Shown in pieces: positions 8,334 to 15,586 of a DNA stretch of 18,944 bases. This DNA is from Candidatus Schekmanbacteria bacterium. Lineage in GTDB: Bacteria > Schekmanbacteria > GWA2-38-11 > J061. The stretch covers positions 1 through 18,944 of the forward strand of contig RFHX01000044.1 of NCBI GenBank assembly GCA_003695725.1. The letters run 5' to 3'. Within the stretch, counting starts at the first letter, position 1. Each line of letters opens with the position of its first letter. The position numbers were made by a program, and so were the translations under genes. The notes under the pieces were generated by a model that did not search any database, had not been told where the DNA came from, and saw only the letters and a program-made list of their open reading frames with translations.

Positions 8334-10553
8334 TTATAATTGTTCTTCTCCAATAAATTTCTTGAGGAGGTTTAGAAGTTCTTCATAGCTTTGTAAATTA
8401 TAATCTGCATACGATTGGACAATGCCTATCCTGATCGAGGTTGCCTTAAAAGGCATTAACTTGAAGAGTTCCTCGTCAGTCCAGTTGTCGCCTGCTGCAA
8501 AGATGAAGTCATATGATTTATCTTTTATCCAATGAAGGCAAGCGGTACCCTTGTTTACCCCTGAATTTGTCACAGCTATCACCTTATATCCTCTGCTTAT
8601 CTGTACATCGAGATTAGCTGTAAATTCCACGAGGTCATCGAGAAGCTCCTTTGCCCGTATAAGGCTCAACTCGGTATCTGCCTTCCTATAATAAAGTGAA
8701 GCAGAATATTCCTTTTCTTCAACAAAAGATCCCGGAAGCCTTTCAGAATAAAGCTTCAAGATAGGGACAATTTGCTCCTTCCAGTCATTTGTAAGGGGCT
8801 TGATAACTCTCCATTCTCCGTCTAATCCCTTTATCCATGAACCGTTTTCTGCCACAAGAGCAACATCTTTTATTTTTCCAAACCAATCTTCAAGAAAAGT
8901 TTTTTCGCTTCCGCTCATAATGACAACCATATTTTTTTTGTCTTTTGCCAGTTTCTTGATAATGGAGATAACCTGCCGGTTTGGTGCTACTCTTTGCGGA
9001 TGGCCGCTGAATGGAATAATGGTTCCCTCATAATCGAGAATCAGTAATCGCCTTTTGGCTTTCTTGTACTTCGATATAATCTTTTTTTCAGCTTTTGAAT
9101 TCAAGAGCCTTGCACTGAATTGCCTTTGTTCACTTTTCAATAAAAGAAGCTGCTGCATAAAATCTTCAGCCCATTTTACTATGTTGTAGCGTTTGATTCT
9201 TTCCTGCATAACTTTATTTGATTCAATTTGTTCCTCCAAGGGTTTTTCAAGAGCTTCCTTCAAGGCGTCAGAAATCTCTTCGATATCATTGGGATTGATA
9301 ATTACTGCTTCACCAAGCTCTTTTGCCGTGCCTGCCATTTCACTGAGTATCAACACCCCATCCCCCTCTCTTCTTGATGCAATGTATTCCTTTGCAATGA
9401 GATTCATTCCATCACGAAGAGGTGTAATAAGGGCAATATCACTTACACTATATAAAGCAACAAGCGATTCAAATGGTAGAGAGCGATATTGGTAAAGTAT
9501 AGGTATCCAGTTCATTTTTCCAAATCTTCCATTTATTTTCCCTACCATTTCATCGATTTGCTTTTTCATCTGGCGATATTGTTCAACACCTGTACGCGAT
9601 GGCACTACGATAATGACAAGAATTACTTTTCCATGCCATCGAGGGTTGTCTGTTAAAAATTTTTCATATGCAATAAGGCGGTTTATTATGCCTTTGGTAT
9701 AATCAAGACGGTCAATAGAGAGTACCACTTTCATATCTGAAAGCATCTTCAACAGCTTATCCTTGTTTTTTTGAACCGCTGGTTTTGTTACTCCATTGTG
9801 ATATTTGTCATAGTCAATTCCCATTGGGAATGTTTCTGCCTTTATTATTCTGTCCCCATATATCAATTTCCCCATATTGTTTTCATACCCCAATATTCGC
9901 AGTACACAGCGAAGGAAATATTGCGTGTAATCATGTGTATGGAATCCTATCAGATCAGCTCCGAGAATTCCCTGTAAAATTTCTTCTCTCCATTTGCCCG
10001 GGAGAAGTCTGAATATTTCAAAGGTGGGGAAGGGAATATGGAGAAAAAAACCGATTGCCAATTTGGGATATTTTTGCCTCAAAAGGTTAGGCAAAAGCAT
10101 TAAATGATAGTCGTGCACCCATACAATATCATCAGGTTCAACAACTTCTGTAACTGCATCATAAAAAAGATTGTTGACAATCTTATAGTGCTTCCAAAGG
10201 TCATGGTCAAAAACTGTATAGGAGGGAAAATAGTGGAAAAGGGGCCAGATTGTATTATTGCAAAAGCCATGATAATACTTATCCATTGATTCTTCGGGGA
10301 TAAATACAGGGTAGGCGTTCAATTTTGGCAATTCTTTTGTCTTCAGCAGTTTTTTTGTTTTTTCATCAGGAGAGATTTCAGGCCATCCTATCCATAGAAA
10401 ATCTGGACCCTTTTTCGAAGATGAGCCCTTGACTGAATCGAGATAAGCAGTAAGGCCGGAAACTAATCCGCCTGCACTCATTTTGAGATTTAGTTTTTCA
10501 TCTTTTTTCTCAACGACAACAGGAAGGCGGTTAGAGACAATAATCAATTTCAT
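8334..10553 (-). CDS. Fused trehalose-6-phosphate synthase/phosphatase
   Basis: This 739-residue fusion joins an OtsA-type glycosyltransferase (GT20, about 1-475) to an OtsB-type HAD phosphatase (about 500-739). The synthase would make trehalose-6-phosphate from a nucleotide-glucose and glucose-6-phosphate. Its residues look intact: SNRLP (7-11), AGGL (27-30), WVHDYH (145-150, catalytic Asp148), RLDYTKG (282-288, phosphate-binding Arg and Lys) and RDGMNLIAKEY (380-390). The phosphatase half is altered at several positions: motif I is DYEGT (507-511) where DYDGT is expected, motif II reads SGS (547-549) rather than SGR, and motif IV is GDNWTDE (688-694) rather than GDDxTDE. The nucleophile Asp507 and motif III Lys668 remain. 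An AAGGAG sequence 11 bases upstream supports the ATG. T6P synthase activity is likely; phosphatase activity is uncertain. Confidence 0.93.
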   Translation of the reverse strand: MKLIIVSNRLPVVVEKKDEKLNLKMSAGGLVSGLTAYLDSVKGSSSKKGPDFLWIGWPEISPDEKTKKLLKTKELPKLNAYPVFIPEESMDKYYHGFCNNTIWPLFHYFPSYTVFDHDLWKHYKIVNNLFYDAVTEVVEPDDIVWVHDYHLMLLPNLLRQKYPKLAIGFFLHIPFPTFEIFRLLPGKWREEILQGILGADLIGFHTHDYTQYFLRCVLRILGYENNMGKLIYGDRIIKAETFPMGIDYDKYHNGVTKPAVQKNKDKLLKMLSDMKVVLSIDRLDYTKGIINRLIAYEKFLTDNPRWHGKVILVIIVVPSRTGVEQYRQMKKQIDEMVGKINGRFGKMNWIPILYQYRSLPFESLVALYSVSDIALITPLRDGMNLIAKEYIASRREGDGVLILSEMAGTAKELGEAVIINPNDIEEISDALKEALEKPLEEQIESNKVMQERIKRYNIVKWAEDFMQQLLLLKSEQRQFSARLLNSKAEKKIISKYKKAKRRLLILDYEGTIIPFSGHPQRVAPNRQVISIIKKLAKDKKNMVVIMSGSEKTFLEDWFGKIKDVALVAENGSWIKGLDGEWRVIKPLTNDWKEQIVPILKLYSERLPGSFVEEKEYSASLYYRKADTELSLIRAKELLDDLVEFTANLDVQISRGYKVIAVTNSGVNKGTACLHWIKDKSYDFIFAAGDNWTDEELFKLMPFKATSIRIGIVQSYADYNLQSYEELLNLLKKFIGEEQL

Positions 10554-10690
10554 CTTTTATTTTACTCCTTCAGTATTTTTCATATTTGCATCAATCAACA
10601 CATATTAAGTAAAACAAAAAAATTAATTTGAACAATAAAAAAAGAATTAATGCATAAATGAAGATATTATACTGATGTTATATTTTACAA

Positions 10691-10720
10691 ATGAAAAGTT
10701 TCAATTCTTTATCTTTTCAT
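10691..10720. repeat. 8-bp inverted repeat upstream of the tldD-like promoter
   Basis: The arms ATGAAAAG (10691-10698) and CTTTTCAT (10713-10720) are perfect complements separated by 14 bases. The repeat lies 24 bases upstream of the -35 box of the tldD-like promoter, in the divergent region shared with the trehalose gene. It could be an operator for either gene. In DNA this AT-rich a repeat of this size can arise by chance, so the call is weak. Confidence 0.25.
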
Positions 10721-10744
10721 AAGATTATTATTTTAGTGATTTAG

Positions 10745-10774
10745 TTGACATCCTATAGATTATATTTGTATTAT
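10745..10774 (+). promoter_or_regulatory. Sigma-70-type promoter for the tldD-like gene
   Basis: A perfect -35 box TTGACA (10745-10750) is followed after 18 bases by TATTAT (10769-10774), a 5/6 match to the -10 consensus. Transcription would start near 10781, giving a leader of about 30 bases before the ATG at 10813. The good hexamers and the strong ribosome-binding site downstream suggest constitutive, fairly strong expression. Confidence 0.7.
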
Positions 10775-10802
10775 GAAAAATTCAGTTTCTGCAACCTTTA
10801 AT

Positions 10803-10807
10803 GGAGG
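10803..10807 (+). promoter_or_regulatory. Ribosome-binding site that fixes the tldD-like start
   Basis: GGAGG lies five bases before the ATG at 10813. An in-frame ATG at 10801 overlaps this site, so it cannot use it. The later ATG also gives a normal signal peptide start (MKKSSQKK), so 10813 is the better start. Confidence 0.8.
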
Positions 10808-10812
10808 TAAGT

Positions 10813-12552
10813 ATGAAGAAAAGTTCACAAAAGAAATTAATTTCTTTTTTTCTAATAATTATATCATTTTTTTTGGCAGGTTGGTTTCAAGGGACTGAGA
10901 CCAAAAAACCTGAAAAGATTATAAAAATAATGGAAGATGAATTGAACCGTTCAATGAAAAAACTGAAACTTCCTGATTTTCAGCCGCCTTATTTTATAAG
11001 TTATCTTATGAGAGAATCACAGCTATTTTCAGTATCTGCAAAATACGGAGCAATATTTTCAAAAAACAAACGCAATGTGAGGTCCATATATTGTGAAACA
11101 AGGGTAGGAAATTATAAATTTGACAGTTCGTCTGTAAGCGGCTCACCTTTTGGATTTTCGAAAGATTATTCTTTGGCAGGAATGTATGGTTTCTCTTCTG
11201 CGCCAATAGATGATGACGAAAGAGCCATTCGTACTTCACTCTGGCTTTTAACTGACAGTAAATACAAAAGAGCTTTGTCTTCTTACCTCAAAAAGAAGAG
11301 CGAAAAGATCTTTAAAGTAGATAAAGAAGAAGAGGAACTTGATGATTTTTCCCGGGAAGAATCAGATATTTTTATTTCGAAAAAAGAGAAGTTGGAATAT
11401 GACGAAAAGAAGATAATAAAGACCCTGAGATATATAAGCTCAATATTTAATGAATATCCTGAGATAACCAACAGCGGTGTTGAGGCAGAAGGGAGGGTTT
11501 TATCGAAGTACTTTGTAAATTCTGAAGGGCAAAAGTTTTTTACTTCATATCCTCTTTATATGTCGAGCATCAATGCAACTTTGATTACTGAAGATGGTGA
11601 AGCGCTATCAAATCAGGATGTCTTCTATGATATCGATCCGGATAGTGTCGTTGACAAACAAAGATTGGAAAAAAGAGTAAGGAAATTGATAAGTGAACTC
11701 AAAGCACTTAGCAAGGCAGAAAAAATGGACCCTTATGCAGGACCTGCAATTTTGTCTCCAAAAGTAACAGGTGTATTTTTCCATGAAGCTATTGGCCATA
11801 GACTTGAAGGCGAAAGACAAAGGACCGATGAAGAAGGACAAACATTCAAGGGAAAAGTTGGGAAAAAAATAATACCTGAATTTCTGACTGTAGAAGATGA
11901 CCCAACTCTGAAATATTTTAATGGAGTTCATCTCAATGGTTTTTATGAATATGATGATGAAGGAGTGAAAGCGCAAAAGGTGGAACTGATAAAGGACGGT
12001 GTTTTGAAAAATTTTCTGCTTTCAAGGACTCCCATAAAAGGATTCAACAAATCTAATGGACATGGGAGAGCCAGCGGACAAAGAAAACCGATGGGGAGGA
12101 TGGCTAATCTCATTATCAAATCATCGAAAGAATATTCTGCCGATGAATTGAAAAGAATGCTGATCGAGGAAGCTAAAAAAAGAGGGAAAAAATTCGGCTT
12201 GATTATAAGAGATATCGAAGGAGGAGGGGAAACTTCCACAAGCAGAAGGTCCTTTCAAGCATTCAGAAGCACACCCAAACTTGTTTATAAGGTCGATGTA
12301 GAGACTGGAGAAGAAACATTGGTAAGAGGAGTAGAAATTGTCGGTACTCCCCTAATCAGCATAAACAGAATCATTGCCACAGGCAAAGATTATGAAGTAT
12401 TCAATGGATATTGCGGTGCTGAATCAGGTTCGGTACCTGTTTCAACAGTTGCTCCCAGTGTATTGATAGAAGAGATTGAGCTTCAAAGGAAACCATTGAA
12501 GAAGACAAGACCGCCAATTCTTGAAAAGCCGCAAATTGAAATTAACCAATAG
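10813..12552 (+). CDS. Secreted TldD/PmbA-family metallopeptidase
   Basis: This 579-residue protein belongs to the TldD/PmbA (peptidase U62/M103) family. An N-terminal basic patch and hydrophobic core (MKKSSQKK, then about 16 hydrophobic residues) predict export or membrane anchoring, unlike cytosolic E. coli TldD. The zinc-binding HEAIGH is at 324-329 within VFFHEAIGHRLEGE. The family's third ligand, a Cys near the C terminus, is visible in the YCGAESGSVPVSTVAP stretch. A charged, probably disordered insert lies around 160-205. In E. coli TldD acts with TldE on unfolded peptides; no TldE/PmbA gene is adjacent, so it may act alone, with a distant partner, or on envelope peptides. It has its own promoter and strong ribosome-binding site and its 3' end overlaps the facing DUF3343 gene by 11 bases. 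Confidence 0.9.
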   Translation: MKKSSQKKLISFFLIIISFFLAGWFQGTETKKPEKIIKIMEDELNRSMKKLKLPDFQPPYFISYLMRESQLFSVSAKYGAIFSKNKRNVRSIYCETRVGNYKFDSSSVSGSPFGFSKDYSLAGMYGFSSAPIDDDERAIRTSLWLLTDSKYKRALSSYLKKKSEKIFKVDKEEEELDDFSREESDIFISKKEKLEYDEKKIIKTLRYISSIFNEYPEITNSGVEAEGRVLSKYFVNSEGQKFFTSYPLYMSSINATLITEDGEALSNQDVFYDIDPDSVVDKQRLEKRVRKLISELKALSKAEKMDPYAGPAILSPKVTGVFFHEAIGHRLEGERQRTDEEGQTFKGKVGKKIIPEFLTVEDDPTLKYFNGVHLNGFYEYDDEGVKAQKVELIKDGVLKNFLLSRTPIKGFNKSNGHGRASGQRKPMGRMANLIIKSSKEYSADELKRMLIEEAKKRGKKFGLIIRDIEGGGETSTSRRSFQAFRSTPKLVYKVDVETGEETLVRGVEIVGTPLISINRIIATGKDYEVFNGYCGAESGSVPVSTVAPSVLIEEIELQRKPLKKTRPPILEKPQIEINQ

Positions 12553-12757
12553 CTTTATATGTAAGGTTATGATTTGCAAGCAGTGATTCTATTTTTGAGA
12601 GGTCTTTATTGTAAACCTTCAATGCAACGCCGCATCTTGATTTGACGCCTTTTGGCTTTGGCACAATCATATTTGATAATTTATTATCCTTTAATATTTG
12701 TTCTGCTTTCAGAGTCATATGTGTAGTTTCAAAAACCAGAATAGATGTTTTTCTCAC
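12542..12757 (-). CDS. DUF3343 protein (putative Se/S carrier-like)
   Basis: This 71-residue protein matches the DUF3343 pattern (PF11823): an N-terminal SILVFETTHMTLKAEQIL strand-helix, a central PKPKGVKSRCGVAL stretch with the conserved Cys-Gly, and a short C-terminal helix. Pfam describes the family as putative Se/S carrier-like; its real function is not established. A longer reading starting at 12841 would run back into the CoA-transferase gene. The GTG at 12757 is preferred because the protein then starts at the conserved strand and AAGGA (12766-12770) sits eight bases upstream. It is the last gene of the leftward operon, 22 bases after the CoA-transferase stop. Its 3' end overlaps the facing tldD-like gene by 11 bases. 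Confidence 0.78.
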   Translation of the reverse strand: MRKTSILVFETTHMTLKAEQILKDNKLSNMIVPKPKGVKSRCGVALKVYNKDLSKIESLLANHNLTYKAIG

Positions 12758-12765
12758 GAAGTTAT

Positions 12766-12770
12766 TCCTT
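12766..12770 (-). promoter_or_regulatory. Ribosome-binding site that fixes the DUF3343 GTG start
   Basis: On the minus strand AAGGA lies eight bases upstream of the GTG at 12757, inside the short gap after the CoA-transferase stop codon. It supports a non-ATG start for the DUF3343 gene. Confidence 0.55.
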
Positions 12771-12779
12771 TGAAATGGA

Positions 12780-14075
12780 TTACCAGAATTTCCGCTCCTT
12801 TGCCTCCTTTTCCAAATCTTCACGGAAATCAGGATGTGCAATACTTATCAATGCCTTTGCTCTTTCTTTCATACTTTTCCCATGAAGATTGACTGCTCCG
12901 TATTCAGTTACCACCCAGTGGACATCCCCGCGCGATGTGACAACACCTGCGCCCGGATCGAGCTTAGGAACAATTCTTGAAACTTTGCCTCCTTTAGCGG
13001 TTGATGGTAATGCAATTATTGGTTTGCCATTTTCAGAGCGGGCGGCACCTCTTATAAAATCCACCTGTCCCCCTATACCGCTGAATTGGAGAGTGCCCAT
13101 ACTATCTGCACAAACTTGTCCTGTAATATCGATTTGAATTGCAGAATTTATTGCTACCATCTTTTCATTTTGTGAAATGATGAAAGGGTCATTTGTATAA
13201 TCAGAGGGATGAAGCTCAATTATAGGATTATTGTCAACGAATCTGTAAAGTTCTTCGCTGCCCATCAGGAAGCTCGATACAATCTTGCCGGGATGTATTG
13301 TCTTCTTCTCATTATTGATAACTCCTAATTCCACAAGTTCAATAACACCGTCAGAAAACATCTCAGTATGGACACCGAGATCTTTCTTATTTTTGAGATT
13401 TGCAAGTGTTGCATTTGGAATTGCTCCGATCCCCATTTGAAGAGTAGAACCGTCTTCAATAAGTTCAGCAACATTTTCACCAATTTTACTGCTTATATCA
13501 TCCATTTTATGATTTGGAAGTGTCAAAAGGGGTGCTGACGACTCAACAATTGCATCGAGTTTACTGACATGGATGAAACTGTTGCCAAGAGTTCGCGGCA
13601 TTCTTTCATTTACTTCAGCAATAATTATTTTTGCGTTTTCTGCTGCAGGTTTTATTATGTCAACAGATACACCGAATGAACAAAATCCGTGAGAATCAGG
13701 CGGAGACACCTGAATCAATGCTACATCGATTGGAAGTATTCCCTTTTTGAAAAGTCGAGGAATTTCCGAGAGAAAAATGGGAGTAAATTCAGCCCTTCCG
13801 GAATTAACAGCTTCTCTAACATTTGCCCCAACGAAAAAAGCATTATGTCTAAAAGAACCTTCATATTTTGGGTCCGTATAATCTGCTATACCCATAGTCA
13901 ATAGACTTACTATTTCAACATTTTTTAAATCCTGAGCAACAACATTCAAAGCCTTTACAAGCACCTGCGGTTCAGCGCATCCTGAACCTATGATTATTCT
14001 ACTATTTGATTCAATCAAACTAACCGCTTTTTCCGGTGTCGTTATTTTTTGTCTATAGATTACTGGCCAGTCCAT
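12780..14075 (-). CDS. Acetyl-CoA hydrolase/4-hydroxybutyrate-type CoA-transferase
   Basis: This 431-residue enzyme belongs to the family I CoA-transferases that include 4-hydroxybutyrate (AbfT), succinate and acetate CoA-transferases and Ach1-type hydrolases. The catalytic glutamate that forms the CoA thioester is Glu238 in HTEMFSDGV. The CoA/oxyanion loop GIGGQVDF is at 333-340, followed by RGA. The N-terminal domain also fits, with the PPD-HGFCSFGVSVD stretch around 125-139. Length fits the 4-hydroxybutyrate-type group, but the acid exchanged cannot be decided from sequence. The start overlaps the upstream alanine-dehydrogenase-like stop by one base (TAATG), with a GAGGA sequence nine bases before the ATG. 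This coupling suggests both enzymes serve one route, possibly amino-acid fermentation in which a CoA ester is exchanged for acetate; that is inference. Confidence 0.88.
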   Translation of the reverse strand: MDWPVIYRQKITTPEKAVSLIESNSRIIIGSGCAEPQVLVKALNVVAQDLKNVEIVSLLTMGIADYTDPKYEGSFRHNAFFVGANVREAVNSGRAEFTPIFLSEIPRLFKKGILPIDVALIQVSPPDSHGFCSFGVSVDIIKPAAENAKIIIAEVNERMPRTLGNSFIHVSKLDAIVESSAPLLTLPNHKMDDISSKIGENVAELIEDGSTLQMGIGAIPNATLANLKNKKDLGVHTEMFSDGVIELVELGVINNEKKTIHPGKIVSSFLMGSEELYRFVDNNPIIELHPSDYTNDPFIISQNEKMVAINSAIQIDITGQVCADSMGTLQFSGIGGQVDFIRGAARSENGKPIIALPSTAKGGKVSRIVPKLDPGAGVVTSRGDVHWVVTEYGAVNLHGKSMKERAKALISIAHPDFREDLEKEAKERKFW

Positions 14076-15187
14076 TAGACGATTTCCTCTATTGGTGTAT
14101 ATTTCCTGTTGAAAAGGTCGGCAAGAACCTTCATCGTAATTTTGCCCTTGTATGTATATGTCCCTCTCGCAAGAGAAGGAATTGATTTAAGATATCCATC
14201 TCCAGTATTGCCTATTTCAACTATATAAGGGAATAAAGCATGACTCAGTGCCTGCGAGGATGCGCGTGCCGCAAGTGATGGAATGTTCGGTACACAATAA
14301 TGCACTACACCGAATTTTTCAAATACTGGATTACTCAATGTAGTTGGCCTGCTTGTTTCAACACACCCGCCTTGGTCGATTGAGAGGTCAATAATGACAG
14401 AACCTTTCTTCATTGTTTTGACCATCTCTTCCTTTACAACTATCGGACTCTTTGCTCCTTTGAGATATACAGCGCCGATTACGACATCGGCATTCTTTAT
14501 CCATTCCGCGATTCCATGAGTGCTTGAAAAACCTGTCGAAACGCTCTTGCCAATGGTGTCTTCAACTAAACGGAGTTTTTCTACATTGCGGTCTATAATG
14601 AGCACTCTTGCACCCAAAGCCGAAGCAGTACGAGCCGCACTTCGACCTACACTTCCTGCGCCTATAATTAGAACATTGGCAGGCTCTATTCCGGGTGCGC
14701 CTCCCAAAAGAATTCCGCGTCCTCCTTTGTTTGTCTGAAGGTAAGAAGCCGCAATTTGTACTCCAAGGGCTCCTGCGATTTCTCCTGTTGCCGCTTCTAT
14801 TACCAATTCACCTCTTTCATCTGAAATAACTTCAAAGCCGATAGAAGTAATTTCTCTTTCTAAGAGGAGGTCTAAATACTTTTCACTTGCAACAGCAAGA
14901 TGCTGAAATGACATAACCGTTGCTCCTCTTTTTATCATCGCAAGGAAATCATAAGGAAGTGGAGTGACTGAAATTATCAAGTCTCCTCTTTTGCAAATTT
15001 CTTCCTCTGTATAGGCAATTTTGGCGCCTTTCAATTCATATTCACGGTCACTGAATCCACTTGCAGTGCCGGCGCCCTTCAAAAAATAAACATCATTACC
15101 CTCTTTAACGATTGTTGATACAGCGCCGGGGGTGAGAGGGACTCTCAAGTCTTCACTTATTTTGTTATATACAATTGAAATATCCAT
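14075..15187 (-). CDS. Alanine-dehydrogenase-like NAD-dependent enzyme
   Basis: This 370-residue protein aligns along its length with alanine dehydrogenase, which interconverts L-alanine and pyruvate plus ammonia. Visible marks are LRVPLTPGAV (Arg near 15), the Rossmann stretch VLIIGAGSVGRSAARTASAL around 174-193, SIDQGGCVETSRPTT with the catalytic Asp, and VVHYCVPNIPS. The His of QHLA is kept. The lysine that binds the substrate carboxylate in M. tuberculosis Ald (VKEP) aligns with Thr in VTPLP, so the substrate may differ or the enzyme belongs to a divergent branch. A longer TTG start at 15223 is rejected because it lies in the -35 box; the ATG at 15187 gives the family length. No Shine-Dalgarno sequence is present and the mRNA is probably leaderless. 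It heads an operon with a CoA-transferase and a DUF3343 protein. Confidence 0.82.
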   Translation of the reverse strand: MDISIVYNKISEDLRVPLTPGAVSTIVKEGNDVYFLKGAGTASGFSDREYELKGAKIAYTEEEICKRGDLIISVTPLPYDFLAMIKRGATVMSFQHLAVASEKYLDLLLEREITSIGFEVISDERGELVIEAATGEIAGALGVQIAASYLQTNKGGRGILLGGAPGIEPANVLIIGAGSVGRSAARTASALGARVLIIDRNVEKLRLVEDTIGKSVSTGFSSTHGIAEWIKNADVVIGAVYLKGAKSPIVVKEEMVKTMKKGSVIIDLSIDQGGCVETSRPTTLSNPVFEKFGVVHYCVPNIPSLAARASSQALSHALFPYIVEIGNTGDGYLKSIPSLARGTYTYKGKITMKVLADLFNRKYTPIEEIV

Positions 15188-15586
15188 AACGAAAATTATA
15201 AAAGCAGGCAAATATTCGGTCAATAGAAACTATGAATAAGTATTTTTTTTACTCTGAAAGAGCAAAAGTCATTTAACACAAAACTCCGACAGCGCATTGA
15301 TATGATTTCCTTTATTACACAAACTTGTTTATTGAATAATGAATGAAATGACGGGTATCGATAAAAAATTCTGCATCATAGTTATATATAAAATCCTTTA
15401 AAATATGAGAAAGGGAATATCCAAAAAGCAATGCCTACCGTTGAATTATATCTTTTTCGAGTTGAAGTAATTCAAAAAATACTCTAAATCACAAATAAAA
15501 TTATTTTTAAATTTGGATATCAACATTATTACAACTTATGCAAACTTTGAAAATTGATAAATGTATAAGCGGGGAGAAGATAAAAA
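15188..15586. other. Divergent intergenic region, 399 bases
   Basis: This AT-rich gap separates the leftward alanine-dehydrogenase-like operon from the rightward aldo/keto reductase gene. At its left edge is a near-consensus promoter for the leftward operon. At its right edge is the GGGGAG ribosome-binding site of the reductase. I see no well-spaced -35/-10 pair for the reductase, no strong palindrome and no RNA gene in the middle. Short ORFs such as 15405-15470 (21 codons) have no supporting signal. Confidence 0.6.
15195..15223 (-). promoter_or_regulatory. Near-consensus promoter, probably giving a leaderless mRNA
   Basis: Read on the minus strand, TTGACC (15223-15218, 5/6) is followed after exactly 17 bases by a perfect TATAAT (15200-15195). 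Seven bases then separate the -10 box from the ATG at 15187. The expected transcription start falls on or next to the A of the ATG, and no Shine-Dalgarno sequence is present, so the message for the alanine-dehydrogenase-like enzyme is predicted to be leaderless. Confidence 0.75.

Noticed and set aside
8300-8335. T-rich run just downstream of the trehalose gene stop as an intrinsic terminator
   Set aside because: Eight T residues follow on the minus strand, but I find no stable GC-containing stem immediately before them.
12758-12841. Longer ATG-initiated form of the DUF3343 protein
   Set aside because: The extension overlaps the end of the CoA-transferase gene and is unlike the family; the GTG at 12757 has a ribosome-binding site and starts at the conserved strand.
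15188-15223. Longer TTG-initiated form of the alanine-dehydrogenase-like protein
   Set aside because: The added 12 residues are not family-like, the TTG lies inside the -35 box of the promoter, and the ATG at 15187 gives the normal length.
15405-15470. 21-codon ORF in the divergent intergenic region
   Set aside because: There is no ribosome-binding site and no recognisable composition; such short frames are expected by chance in AT-rich DNA.
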